This document shows, piece by piece, positions 36,020 to 44,703 of a DNA stretch of 64,000 nt. Source of the stretch: Kribbella sandramycini. GTDB lineage: Bacteria > Actinomycetota > Actinomycetes > Propionibacteriales > Kribbellaceae. The stretch covers positions 248,001 through 312,000 of the forward strand of contig NZ_JABJRC010000009.1 in NCBI RefSeq assembly GCF_013131805.1, written 5' to 3'. Position 1 is the first letter of the stretch. Each line of letters starts with the position of its first letter. The notes beneath the pieces were generated by a model. It made no database searches and was not told the origin of the DNA. It saw nothing but the letters and a program-made list of their open reading frames with translations. The translations under genes and the position numbers were made by a program.

Positions 36020-37030
36020 ATGAACGTCGGACGGACGCCGGACAGCGAGATCCCGGACGTCGGCAACGGGCTCTGGGAGCGGATTCGGGACGCCGTCCAG
36101 GCCGAGTCCGGCGCGGAGACGTCACTGTGGAACGGTCAGCTCGACTACACCAACAACGCCAACCGCGGTGAGACCTGGGAAGACGGCCGGATGTGCCTCA
36201 ACCGTGCGGACGTCGTCGAGCCGTTGCAGGAGATGTACGCGACGGCCGGACAGCCGGCCACTCCGGAACAGTGGATCAAGCGCCGGAACGCGCTGAAGAC
36301 CGTCATCCACGAGTACAGCCACGTCACGGCGCCCGACGGGCACACGCACGCCGATCGCGAGGCGCAGCTGAGGAGGGGCTTGGCGCGCCCGATCGAAGAG
36401 GGCGTCACCGAGGCGTGGAGCCAGGACGTCGTCGATCGGGTCGCCGTCCGGGTGCTCCCGGCGGAGATGGCCGAGCAGATCAAGGCGGTCCGGGATGTGC
36501 GCGGCCCGCACGCCTACCCGGCCTGGGAGCCGGCGGCGCGGTCGCTCGCCGGCCGGGTCGGCGCCGACGTCGGCCTCGACGGCACCGAGGTCCTGCGCCG
36601 GATGTCCGCGGAAACCCTGGAAGGCAAGGCGCGCGTGGTCGCGGACCTGCTGTACGACGCCTCCGACCTCCCGAACGTCGTGCCGCCGTCCGAGGAGCAG
36701 ACCGTTCGCGAGGAGATCTCCGACTGGATCCAGGGGAAATTCGCCGAGCTGGACGCCCTGTACTGGGACCCGCGAGCGAATCGGGACGCGATCTCGAAGC
36801 AGCGCGGTCTGGAGATCGCGGCCGGCGCGTCGGACGTCGTCCGCGACGCCGAAAAGTTCTACCGCACCTGGCACCACCCCACCCAGGAGCTGGACAAACT
36901 TCGTGGTGTCCTCGAAGGCCAGGCGCCGGCTGCTGGAGCGCCGCGGGTACCGCAAGGTGAAGCGGCCCAGGGACGGCGGACGGCGCAGCCCGTGGAACAG
37001 ATCGCGACCCGCGGTACACCTGCGCGCTGA
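36020..37030 (+). CDS. Putative zinc metalloprotease (HExxH) of unknown family
   Basis: A 336-residue protein with a zincin motif at H97, E98 and H101 (TVIHEYSHVTAPDGH) and candidate third-ligand glutamates E126, E127 and E131 (PIEEGVTEAW), about 25-30 residues later as in gluzincins. The amino end has LWNGQLDYTNNANRGETWEDGRMCLN, perhaps a substrate-side or activation segment. The carboxyl ~35 residues are low complexity. No signal peptide. It follows the 140-residue helical protein by one base and is distantly similar to the protein at 32486-33742, which lacks the motif. Confidence 0.65.
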   Translation: MNVGRTPDSEIPDVGNGLWERIRDAVQAESGAETSLWNGQLDYTNNANRGETWEDGRMCLNRADVVEPLQEMYATAGQPATPEQWIKRRNALKTVIHEYSHVTAPDGHTHADREAQLRRGLARPIEEGVTEAWSQDVVDRVAVRVLPAEMAEQIKAVRDVRGPHAYPAWEPAARSLAGRVGADVGLDGTEVLRRMSAETLEGKARVVADLLYDASDLPNVVPPSEEQTVREEISDWIQGKFAELDALYWDPRANRDAISKQRGLEIAAGASDVVRDAEKFYRTWHHPTQELDKLRGVLEGQAPAAGAPRVPQGEAAQGRRTAQPVEQIATRGTPAR

Positions 37031-37033
37031 CGC

Positions 37034-37513
37034 CTACGGAGTTGGGCCGACGGCGAAGAGTTTGGTGAGGCGGGCGGCCAGGGCCAGGTCGCCGCGGACG
37101 GAGAGGTGCTGTTTGAGGACGGCGAGGATCGGGTCCTCGTTACCGGTGACGATTCGCAGCAGCGTGGCCGGGTCGGTGCGGATCGAGATGTCCGGTTTGA
37201 GCGGGTGCACTGCGAGAACGGTGCAGCGGCCGCCGGAGATGTGCAGCCAGTACTCGTCGACGGATCGCCCGTCCGCGCCCGCCCCCGTGATCAGCCAGGC
37301 GACGACGGCGTCGAATCCGGCCGCGCGGGCGGGCCGGAGATACTCCGGCATCCGGCGAAAGATCTCGCGCAACGCGATCTCTCGCACTCCCCCGATGAGT
37401 CGATGCCGAAGCTCTCGCTCCGATGTCCGGTCGACCAGCCGGGCCAGCTCACTCGCGTCCAGGGACGTCAGCCGGTCCGATTCGAGCCAGACTGCGTTCC
37501 CACGTTCGGTCAT
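37034..37513 (-). CDS. SCP2 sterol-transfer-domain-like protein
   Basis: A 159-residue protein. After a helical first half (DASELARLVDRTSERELRHRLI) comes an SCP2-like fold (EYWLHISGGRCTVLAVHPLKPDISIRTDPATLLRIVTGNEDPILAVLKQHLSVRGDLALAARLTKLF), which in the family binds lipids or acyl-CoAs in a hydrophobic tunnel. It is divergent from a TetR gene with only 72 bases between the starts, an interval full of palindromes, so it is probably that regulator's target. Confidence 0.8.
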   Translation of the reverse strand: MTERGNAVWLESDRLTSLDASELARLVDRTSERELRHRLIGGVREIALREIFRRMPEYLRPARAAGFDAVVAWLITGAGADGRSVDEYWLHISGGRCTVLAVHPLKPDISIRTDPATLLRIVTGNEDPILAVLKQHLSVRGDLALAARLTKLFAVGPTP

Positions 37514-37541
37514 CGAGCCCACCACCCCCGCGCGGCAGTTC

Positions 37542-37576
37542 CTACCAGACCGTAGGAATTTCCTATGATCTGATAG
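37542..37576. promoter_or_regulatory. Cluster of palindromes between the SCP2-like gene and tetR
   Basis: Three overlapping inverted repeats occupy 35 bases: CTAC...GTAG (37542-37555), TAGGAATTTCCTA (37553-37565, 6-1-6 perfect) and CTATGATCTGATAG (37563-37576). They are well placed for a TetR dimer to control both divergent genes. TAGCTT at 37574-37579 ends six bases before the tetR GTG. Confidence 0.65.
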
Positions 37577-37585
37577 CTTTGTCAA

Positions 37586-38212
37586 GTGGTGGAGGGGTCC
37601 GACAAACGCCGCCGAGCGGCGCACCTGGGCCCGGAGCGCCGGCGGCCGATGCTGCTGGACGCCGCCCTTCAGGTGTTCTCCGCCAAGGGCTACGCCGGGA
37701 CGACGATGCAGTCCGTCGCCGATGCGGCCGGGGTGACCAAACCCGTCGTCTACGACTCGTTCGCCAACCGCGACGAGCTGCTGCTGGCGCTGCTCGCCCG
37801 CGAGGAGCAGCACCTGGTGGTCTCGATCGTCGCCGCGCTGCCGGCCGACCCGACCGTCGGCACCCCCGAGGAGCATGTGCTCGAGGGCCTGACGGCGTTC
37901 CTGACCACCGCCGCGCAGAACCCGCAGTCCTGGCGGATCGTCTTCGGCGCGCAGTACGGCGCCGCCCCGGTGGTCGCCGAGCGGGTGCTGGCCGCCCGGG
38001 CCTTCCTGGTCGAAGGCCTGCGCCTCACGCTGCTCAAGTCCCTCCCCGGCGTCACCGACCCCGGCGCCAACCTCCCGGTGCTGGCCGAGCTGCTCGCGTC
38101 GATGACGGAGTCCTGCGCGCGGATGCTCGTCGTCGACGGCACCGACCGGACGCCGGCCGAGCTGGCCACGGTGGTCTCGCAGGTCGTCGGCGGCGGTTTC
38201 GGCAATGTCTGA
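37586..38212 (+). CDS. TetR/AcrR-family regulator
   Basis: A 208-residue TetR regulator. The helix-turn-helix is RRPMLLDAALQVFSAKGYAGTTMQSVADAAGVTKPVVYDSFANRDELL; the rest is the helical ligand-binding domain. GTG 37586 is likely the leaderless start. Its own promoter and that of the SCP2-like gene share the palindrome cluster. Since the neighbour binds lipids, an acyl-CoA or sterol ligand is plausible but unproven. Confidence 0.9.
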   Translation: MVEGSDKRRRAAHLGPERRRPMLLDAALQVFSAKGYAGTTMQSVADAAGVTKPVVYDSFANRDELLLALLAREEQHLVVSIVAALPADPTVGTPEEHVLEGLTAFLTTAAQNPQSWRIVFGAQYGAAPVVAERVLAARAFLVEGLRLTLLKSLPGVTDPGANLPVLAELLASMTESCARMLVVDGTDRTPAELATVVSQVVGGGFGNV

Positions 38213-38312
38213 GTGACGTACCGTGAAGTAGCGTGAAAAACGGTCACGATCGGCATCCACTTGGCGGACTTCGAGGGGTGCAGGTGGGGTGCGCCCGCTA
38301 GGGTGGGCGAAC

Positions 38313-40940
38313 GTGACCGAGACCGGTAGTGAGACCCGTACCCGCGCGCGGTTCGAGGTGCCCGAGGAGTTGCGCGCCGACGTTCGTCTGCTCGGCGAGA
38401 TCCTCGGGAAGGTGCTGGTCGAGTACGCCGGTCAGCCGCTGCTCGACGATGTCGAGAAACTGCGTGAGCTGACCATCGCCGGGGACGGCGAAGGCGCCGA
38501 GCAGCTCGTGGCGTCATGGCCGGGGGACCGGGCCGAGGATGTCGCCCGCGCGTTCGCCTGCTATTTCCACCTCACCAACCTGAGTGAGGAGCTGCACCGT
38601 GCCCGGGTGCTCCGCGAGCGCGACCGGGTCGGCAACGCCCCCGTCACCTCGGAGCTGGCCCAGGCGGTCGAGCAGATCGCCCGCGACAGCGGCGAGCAGC
38701 AGGCCCGCGCGCTGCTGAACGGGCTGGAGTTCCGCCCGGTTCTGACCGCGCATCCGACCGAGGCTCGCCGCCGCGCCGTCCTGGCGACGATCCGGCGTAT
38801 CTCGGCGCTGTTGGAGGAGCGGCACGACCCGCGCGCCGGTGACAGCGAGCTGTCCGAGAACCAGCGCCGTCTGGTCGAGCAGGTCGACATCCTCTGGCGG
38901 ACGGCGCAGCTGCGGGAGAACCGGCCCTCCCCGCTGGATGAGGTTCGCTCCGCGATGGCCGTCTTCCAGGAGACTCTCTTCGACGTCGTCGGCAACGTGT
39001 ACCGCCGGCTGGACGACGCGCTGGCCGGTGACGGCGCCGGTCTGCGCCAGCCGGTCGTGGCGCCGTTCGTCCGGCTCGGCTCCTGGATCGGTGGTGACCG
39101 CGACGGCAACCCGAACGTCACCGCCGCCATCACCCGGGAGGCGATGCAGATCCAAGCCGATCACGTCCTGCGGGCGCTGGAGCGGGCCACTGACACGCTG
39201 GGCCACACCCTGACGCTGGACGCGGCGACCACGCCGCCGTCCGCGCCGGTCCGCCGCATCCTCGAGGACGCCCGGGCAGTGAACCCGGAGTTGATCGCGG
39301 ACATCGAGACCAGGTCGCCGTCCGAGCCGCACCGGCAGTTGCTGCTGCTCGCCGCACGCCGTCTGGCCGCGACGCGCTCCCGGGACGCCGACTTCGGCTA
39401 CCCGCGGGCCGCTGACTTCCTGCACGAGCTCAAAGTGCTGCAGGACTCGCTGGTCACCGCAGGCGCGCCCCGGCAGGCGTACGGCGATCTCCAGCAGCTC
39501 ATCTGGCAGGTGAACTCGTTCGGCTTCCACCTGGCCGAGCTGGAGGTTCGTCAGCACTCCTCGGTGCACACCAAGGCTCTGGAGGAGGTGCTCGGCGGCG
39601 GTGAGCTGTCCGAGCAGACCGAAGAGGTTCTGGCCACGCTGCGTGTGATCGGGCAGATCCAGCAGCGCTTCGGCCCGGAGGCCTGCCGTCGGTACGTCGT
39701 CTCCTTCACCCGGAACGCGGGTGACCTCGCTGCGGTCTACGAGCTCGCCGATGCGGCGCTCGACGGCCGTCCGATCGAGCTGGACGTCGTACCGCTGTTC
39801 GAAACCGGCGAGGACCTGCAGAACTCGGTCGACGTGCTCGACAACGCCATCCAGCTGACCCGGGTCCGGCACCGGCTCACCGCGAACGACCGCCGGTTCG
39901 AGGTCATGCTCGGCTATTCGGACTCCGCCAAGGACGTCGGCCCAGTGTCGGCGACGCTGGCGCTGTACGACGCGCAGGCGCGGATCACCGCGTGGGCGCA
40001 GCGGAACGCGATTCGGCTGACCCTGTTCCACGGCCGCGGCGGCGCGCTCGGCCGCGGTGGCGGCCCGGCGAACCGCGCAGTGCTCGCCCAGGCGCCTGGC
40101 TCGGTGGCCGGTCGTTTCAAGCTCACTGAGCAGGGTGAGGCCATTCCGGCCCGCTACGGCAACGCACCGATCGCGCAGCGGCACATCGAGCAGGTGACGG
40201 CGGCGACGCTGCTCGCCTCCACTCCGGCGATCGAGGAGCGCGCGGCCATCGCTGCGGAGCGCTTTGCGGTGATGGAGAAGACGCTCGACGAGGCCGCGCG
40301 GACGGCGTACCACCGGCTCGTGAAGGCCGAGGGCTTCGCGGAGTGGTTCGGCCGGGTGACTCCGCTGGAGGAGCTCGGTCAGCTGCCGCTCGGGTCCCGC
40401 CCGGCCCGCCGTGGCGTCGCAGTGTCCTCCCTGGAGGACCTGCGGGCGATCCCGTGGGTCTTCGCCTGGTCGCAGGCACGCGTCAATGCCCCGGGCTGGT
40501 ACGGGCTCGGCTCCGCCCTCGCAGCGGTCGGCGATGTCGCCGTACTGCGGGATGCGAACCAGAACTGGCCGCTCTTCCAGGTGATGCTGGAGAACGCCGA
40601 AATGTCGCTGGCGAAGACGGACCGGCGCATCCTCGGCCGCTACCTGGAGCTGGGCGACCGGGCCGACCTGACCCAGCTGATGCTCGACGAGCACGCACTG
40701 ACGACGGAGTGGGTGCTCAAAGTCCTCGACCAGGAGCGTCTGCTCGCTGGGCGCCGCGTTCTGGGCCGTGCTGTCGAGCTGCGCAACCCGTACGTCGACG
40801 CCCTCAGTTACCTGCAGTTGCGGGCCCTGCGTACGCTGCGTACTGATGACACCCTCACTGAGAAGCAGATCGTGCGCACCCGGCGGTTGCTGTTGCTGAC
40901 CGTTTCGGGCGTTGCTGCGGGTCTGCAGAACACCGGCTGA
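38313..40940 (+). CDS. ppc: Phosphoenolpyruvate carboxylase
   Basis: An 875-residue enzyme that carboxylates PEP to oxaloacetate, refilling the TCA cycle. Both signature regions are present: VLTAHPTEARRRAVL (catalytic His) and LFHGRGGALGRGGGPANRA (mobile loop), and the protein ends GLQNTG, the conserved terminus. GTG 38313 is chosen because TAGGGT (38299-38304) ends eight bases upstream, giving a leaderless start and a standard length. Its stop overlaps the biotin ligase start by one base. Confidence 0.95.
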   Translation: MTETGSETRTRARFEVPEELRADVRLLGEILGKVLVEYAGQPLLDDVEKLRELTIAGDGEGAEQLVASWPGDRAEDVARAFACYFHLTNLSEELHRARVLRERDRVGNAPVTSELAQAVEQIARDSGEQQARALLNGLEFRPVLTAHPTEARRRAVLATIRRISALLEERHDPRAGDSELSENQRRLVEQVDILWRTAQLRENRPSPLDEVRSAMAVFQETLFDVVGNVYRRLDDALAGDGAGLRQPVVAPFVRLGSWIGGDRDGNPNVTAAITREAMQIQADHVLRALERATDTLGHTLTLDAATTPPSAPVRRILEDARAVNPELIADIETRSPSEPHRQLLLLAARRLAATRSRDADFGYPRAADFLHELKVLQDSLVTAGAPRQAYGDLQQLIWQVNSFGFHLAELEVRQHSSVHTKALEEVLGGGELSEQTEEVLATLRVIGQIQQRFGPEACRRYVVSFTRNAGDLAAVYELADAALDGRPIELDVVPLFETGEDLQNSVDVLDNAIQLTRVRHRLTANDRRFEVMLGYSDSAKDVGPVSATLALYDAQARITAWAQRNAIRLTLFHGRGGALGRGGGPANRAVLAQAPGSVAGRFKLTEQGEAIPARYGNAPIAQRHIEQVTAATLLASTPAIEERAAIAAERFAVMEKTLDEAARTAYHRLVKAEGFAEWFGRVTPLEELGQLPLGSRPARRGVAVSSLEDLRAIPWVFAWSQARVNAPGWYGLGSALAAVGDVAVLRDANQNWPLFQVMLENAEMSLAKTDRRILGRYLELGDRADLTQLMLDEHALTTEWVLKVLDQERLLAGRRVLGRAVELRNPYVDALSYLQLRALRTLRTDDTLTEKQIVRTRRLLLLTVSGVAAGLQNTG

Positions 40941-41764
40941 TGTTCGGCGACCTGGAGCGGCCGCCACTCGACGCACGCTTTCTGAGTGGGCGGCTGGTGC
41001 GTCCCGGCTCGCTGTGGACGCAGATCGACGTAGTGGCTGACACTCCGTCGACGAACGCAGACGTGGCGAAGGCTGCGGCTGATGGCGCGGCTGAGGGCTT
41101 GGTGGTGTTCGCCGAGCACCAGTCCTCTGGTCGTGGTCGGCTCGGGCGCACCTGGACGACGCCGCCGCGGTCAGCGCTGTTGATGTCGGCTCTGCTGCGC
41201 CCGACGGCAGTCGACCCGGCGCGGTGGCCGTGGCTGGGCTTGCTGGTGCCGCTGGCGGTCGCTGCGGCCGTCCGGCAGGTGGCTCAGCTGCCGGCGCAGG
41301 TGAAGTGGCCGAACGACGTACTGGTTGAAGACCGCAAGCTGGCGGGCATTCTGCTGGAGCGGATCGAGGGGCCGGCCGCTGTGGTCGGCATTGGTCTCAA
41401 CGTGTCACTGCGGCCGGACGAGAAGCCACACCCCGCGGCGACGTCCTTGGTGCTGGAGGCTGCGGCGACTGTCGACCGAGCGACGGTTGCGGCCGCCGTA
41501 CTGCGTGAGCTCGGCTCGCGCTACCAGTCCTGGGTGGATGCGGGTGGTGACCCAGGTGTGCTGCTCCCGGAGTACAGGGAGCTTTCGGCCACGCTGGGCC
41601 GGGAGATCCGGGTGGAGCTGCCGGATGGCACGTTCCTGACCGGTACAGCGCGCGATCTGGCCGCCGATGGCCGCCTGATCGTCGACACCCCCGACGGCGA
41701 GCGTTCACTCGCCGCCGGCGACGTCACCCACCTCAGGGCTCAGCCGAACAGCGCCGCCGAGTAG
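40940..41764 (+). CDS. birA: Biotin--[acetyl-CoA carboxylase] ligase
   Basis: A 274-residue biotin protein ligase of the short type without a DNA-binding domain. The biotinyl-AMP site is FAEHQSSGRGRLGRTW; VKWPNDVLVEDRKLAGIL and VVGIGLNV are further signatures, and a small SH3-like carboxyl domain (LPDGTFLTGTARDLAADGRLIV) closes it. It attaches biotin to carboxylase alpha subunits, including the partner of the PccB encoded 5 kb away. Coupled to ppc; 3' end overlaps the convergent membrane protein gene by 25 bases. Confidence 0.93.
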   Translation: MFGDLERPPLDARFLSGRLVRPGSLWTQIDVVADTPSTNADVAKAAADGAAEGLVVFAEHQSSGRGRLGRTWTTPPRSALLMSALLRPTAVDPARWPWLGLLVPLAVAAAVRQVAQLPAQVKWPNDVLVEDRKLAGILLERIEGPAAVVGIGLNVSLRPDEKPHPAATSLVLEAAATVDRATVAAAVLRELGSRYQSWVDAGGDPGVLLPEYRELSATLGREIRVELPDGTFLTGTARDLAADGRLIVDTPDGERSLAAGDVTHLRAQPNSAAE

Positions 41765-42228
41765 CCCAGAACGAACATCAGCGCTGAGGTGATGACGGCT
41801 CCTTTCGCCGACAGCTTCCGCGCGATCAGCATCGCCAGGAAGATGGCGCCGATCGCGCAGAACCAGCTGAACGCGAACTGATTCATCGTCGCGCGCGCGG
41901 CCGGATCGAAGTCCGCCGCCGGCCCCAGCGGCAGTAGCAGGACGCCGCTGAGGCACCACAGGATCAGACCGAGCCCGAGGACCCGCCGGATGACCGGGTG
42001 GATTCGACCGCCGAACACCAGCAGCAGGATTCCGAGCGGCGCGGGGAGGAGGCCCCAGAAGAACCCGATATGGCGGGCGACCGTCTCGCTGTTGCCGAGC
42101 AGCGGCGCCACCGCGCCGGCGATGGACGGTCCGCCCTGGAGCGCGGCCACGAAGCAGAGGACCATACCGATCAGGCCCAGACAGCCGACGCGGCCGACGC
42201 TCTTCCCGAGATTCTCGTAGGCAGTCAC
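41740..42228 (-). CDS. Membrane protein of unknown function
   Basis: About 162 residues with four to five membrane helices (VGCLGLIGMVLCFVAALQG, IGFFWGLLPAPLGILLLVFGG, VLGLGLILWCLSGVLLLPLG, FAFSWFCAIGAIFLAMLIAR, ALMFVLGYSAALFG). No family recognised. GTG 42228 (TAYENLGKSVG) is preferred; an in-frame ATG ten codons earlier is possible. The 25-base convergent overlap with birA is in another frame. Confidence 0.65.
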   Translation of the reverse strand: MTAYENLGKSVGRVGCLGLIGMVLCFVAALQGGPSIAGAVAPLLGNSETVARHIGFFWGLLPAPLGILLLVFGGRIHPVIRRVLGLGLILWCLSGVLLLPLGPAADFDPAARATMNQFAFSWFCAIGAIFLAMLIARKLSAKGAVITSALMFVLGYSAALFG

Positions 42229-42258
42229 GCCGCCCAGTTTCCCGAACTGCGGGGGCAA

Positions 42259-42366
42259 CTAGTTCGTGAACAGTTTGGCCGCGGTGATCAGGGTTTGGAT
42301 GATGCCGTAGCCGAGCAGGACGGCGACGAGCAGCCAGGAGATCACCAGGCGTGGGGTCTGGTTCAT
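42259..42366 (-). CDS. MFS transporter small subunit (35 residues)
   Basis: The minus strand encodes a 35-residue peptide starting MNQTPRLVISWLLVAVL and ending AAKLFTN, with one membrane helix. It matches the family annotated as MFS transporter small subunit, which follows OFA-type transporters in actinobacteria. Its ATG overlaps the transporter stop (ATGA, 42363-42366), so it is co-translated. It may stabilise the transporter. Confidence 0.8.
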   Translation of the reverse strand: MNQTPRLVISWLLVAVLLGYGIIQTLITAAKLFTN

Positions 42367-43757
42367 CGGGTCGCCTCCGCGGTCGAGGTGGACTTCTCGT
42401 GGAACTTGGCCGCGACCGGGCGGATCAGCAGGTTCGCGACGAAGCCGAGCGCGAGGACGCCGACCATCGTGAACAGCGCCGGCCGGTAGGCCTCGGCGGT
42501 CAGCGTGCCCGGCTTGCCCTCGCGGTCCAGGAAGCCGTTGATGATCAGCGGGCCGACGACACCGGCCACCGACCAGGCGGTGAGCAGCCGGCCATGGATC
42601 GCGCCGACCTGGTAGGTGCCGAACAGATCCCGCAGGTACGCCGGGACGGTGGCGAAACCGCCGCCGTAGAAAGACAGGATGACCGCCGCGAGCAGCACGA
42701 AGATCGCGGTGCTGTTGTGGCCGACCGTGGCCAGCAGGAAGTAGGCGATGATCCCGACGCCGAGGTAGACGGCGTAGATCGGCTTGCGGCCGATCACGTC
42801 GGACGTCGACGACCAGACGAACCGGCCGGCCATGTTGAAGATCGACAGGACGCCGACGAACCCGGCGGCCGCCGCCACCGCGACCGTCGACTTGCCGTCG
42901 CCGCCGCGGAAGAAGTCCTGGATCATCGGGCTGGCCTGCTCGAGGATGCCGATCCCGGCGGTGACGTTACAGAGCAGCACGACCCACAGGCACCAGAACT
43001 GCGGTGTCTTGATCGCGTTCGCGGCGGAGACGTTCGAGGTGGTGACGAGCGCCTTCTGCTTGACCGTCGACGGGTCGAACCCGGCCGGCTTCCAGCCCTC
43101 GGCGGGGACGCGGATGTTGAAGACGCCGAACATCATGATCACGAAGTAGCCGAGGCCGAGCGTGACGAACAGCCCGACCAGGGCGCCGCCGCTGGCGACC
43201 GAGCTGCTGACGTTCGGGTCGTACGCGGCGTCGTACGTCCCGAGTAGTTGCCGCGACAGCGGACTGGCGACCAGCGCGCCGCCACCGAAGCCCATGATGG
43301 CCAGGCCGGTGGCCAGGCCCGGGCGGTCCGGGAACCACTTGATCAGGGTGGAGACGGGGGAGATGTAGCCGATCCCGAGCCCGATGCCGCCGATCACGCC
43401 GTACCCGAGGTAGAGCAGCCAGAGCTGGCCGGTGCCGATACCCAGGGCGCCGACCAGGAAGCCGGTGGCCCAGAAGCAGGCCGAGACGAACATCGCCTTC
43501 CGCGGGCCGCTGCGCTCGACCCAGGTGCCGCCGATCGCGGCGGACAGGCCGAGCATCACGATCGCGATGCTGAAGACGACTCCGACGGAGGTCAGGCTGG
43601 TGTCGAAATGCTTCACCAGCGACGTCTTGTAGACGCTGGTCGCATAAGCCTGGCCGATACACAGGTGCACGGCGAGCGCGGCCGGCGGGATCAGCCACCG
43701 GCTGTACCCCTCCGGTGCGACCGTGTGCTCCCGGTCGAGTACCGACAAGATGCCCAT
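42363..43757 (-). CDS. OFA-family MFS transporter (oxalate/formate antiporter type)
   Basis: A 464-residue, 12-helix transporter of the oxalate/formate antiporter family. ATG 43757 has GAGGAG six bases upstream. The region HLCIGQAYATSVYKTSL in helix 1, GIGLGIGYISPVSTLIKWFPDRPGLATGLAIMGFGGGAL, and the second-half IFNMAGRFVWSSTSDVIGRKP are family features. The substrate is an organic anion; no oxalate-degrading genes are nearby. It forms a two-gene unit with the small subunit. Confidence 0.88.
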   Translation of the reverse strand: MGILSVLDREHTVAPEGYSRWLIPPAALAVHLCIGQAYATSVYKTSLVKHFDTSLTSVGVVFSIAIVMLGLSAAIGGTWVERSGPRKAMFVSACFWATGFLVGALGIGTGQLWLLYLGYGVIGGIGLGIGYISPVSTLIKWFPDRPGLATGLAIMGFGGGALVASPLSRQLLGTYDAAYDPNVSSSVASGGALVGLFVTLGLGYFVIMMFGVFNIRVPAEGWKPAGFDPSTVKQKALVTTSNVSAANAIKTPQFWCLWVVLLCNVTAGIGILEQASPMIQDFFRGGDGKSTVAVAAAAGFVGVLSIFNMAGRFVWSSTSDVIGRKPIYAVYLGVGIIAYFLLATVGHNSTAIFVLLAAVILSFYGGGFATVPAYLRDLFGTYQVGAIHGRLLTAWSVAGVVGPLIINGFLDREGKPGTLTAEAYRPALFTMVGVLALGFVANLLIRPVAAKFHEKSTSTAEATR

Positions 43758-43916
43758 CACGGCTCCTCTTCGCTCTGCGTTTGTCAGATCAAACGCATGA
43801 TCCCTCGCGCATCCTCGCCGACCTGTATGCATTTTGTGAAGAGTTGTACCACTTGCTTTGCCCGATCGTGTCGGGGCGACGGGACAACCGCCCCCGGCAA
43901 CTGTGACACTGGGGCC

Positions 43917-44504
43917 ATGGCGATCTCGGCGAAACTGTTGGGCGAGGACGAGTACGTCGTCGTCAGCACCCGCACGCACTGGAAGGCGCTGATCTTCCCG
44001 GTCTTCGTGCTGTTGCTGGTGGCCGGCGGCGGCGGTTTCCTGGCGGCGATCATTCCCGCCGGCGACCTGCAGACCCCGGGCCGGATCGCGATCCTGGCCG
44101 TCGGCGTCGTCATCCTCCTGACGTTCGCGGCCAAGCCCTTCCTGAACTGGTTCTTCTCCACCTACACGCTGACCAACCGCCGCCTGATCACCCGCCACGG
44201 CATCCTCACCCGCACCGGCCGCGACATCCCCCTGATGCGCATCAACGACGTCTCCTACGAGCACCACCTGATGGACCGCATCCTCGGCTGCGGCACCCTG
44301 CACATCGAATCAGCCGGCGAACGCGGCCAGGTCGTCCTCCCCGACGTCCCCCACGTGGAACACGTCCACCTCCAGATGTCCGACCTCCTCTTCGGCGGCC
44401 CCGAAGGCCGCCCCGGCGACGGCATCCTCGACGACGAAACCCCACCCGCCCACCCCCGCCGCAACCCCCCAGAAGAAGGCGAAACCCTCTTCACCTCCAA
44501 CTGA
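43917..44504 (+). CDS. PH (bPH2) domain membrane protein
   Basis: A 195-residue protein with two membrane helices (ALIFPVFVLLLVAGGGGFLAAII, IAILAVGVVILLTFAAKPFLNWFF) followed by a bacterial PH-like domain (YTLTNRRLITRHGILTRTGRDIPLMRINDVSYEHHLMDRILGCGTLHIESA). Function unknown. The carboxyl end is Pro/Glu-rich and the last ~350 bases use almost only C-ending codons. Divergent from the OFA transporter. Confidence 0.88.
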   Translation: MAISAKLLGEDEYVVVSTRTHWKALIFPVFVLLLVAGGGGFLAAIIPAGDLQTPGRIAILAVGVVILLTFAAKPFLNWFFSTYTLTNRRLITRHGILTRTGRDIPLMRINDVSYEHHLMDRILGCGTLHIESAGERGQVVLPDVPHVEHVHLQMSDLLFGGPEGRPGDGILDDETPPAHPRRNPPEEGETLFTSN

Positions 44505-44703
44505 CCCCGGTCAGTTGGCGAGTTAACCTGACCGCAGCCAGGTGATCGGCTCAGGAACTACACCAGCAGTTTGCTGAAGGCGGCCGGGAAGTATGTCCGG
44601 CGGCCGCGAACTGCAGGTGGGGTTGAGAGCCTGCGAGCTGGTGGTGAGGTGGCTCGTGCGCCGGTTGGCTGGGGGCGGCCGGGGTCGGCGAGCGGGCGTG
44701 CGG

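Noticed and set aside
38514..40976. 820-codon minus-strand frame opposite ppc
   Set aside because: No domain or ribosome site, and it mirrors ppc completely.
44505..44703. CGGTCAG...CTGACCG inverted repeat as a terminator after the PH-domain gene
   Set aside because: The loop is long (~13 bases), there is no T-tract, and one arm is close to the stop codon; not strong enough to call.
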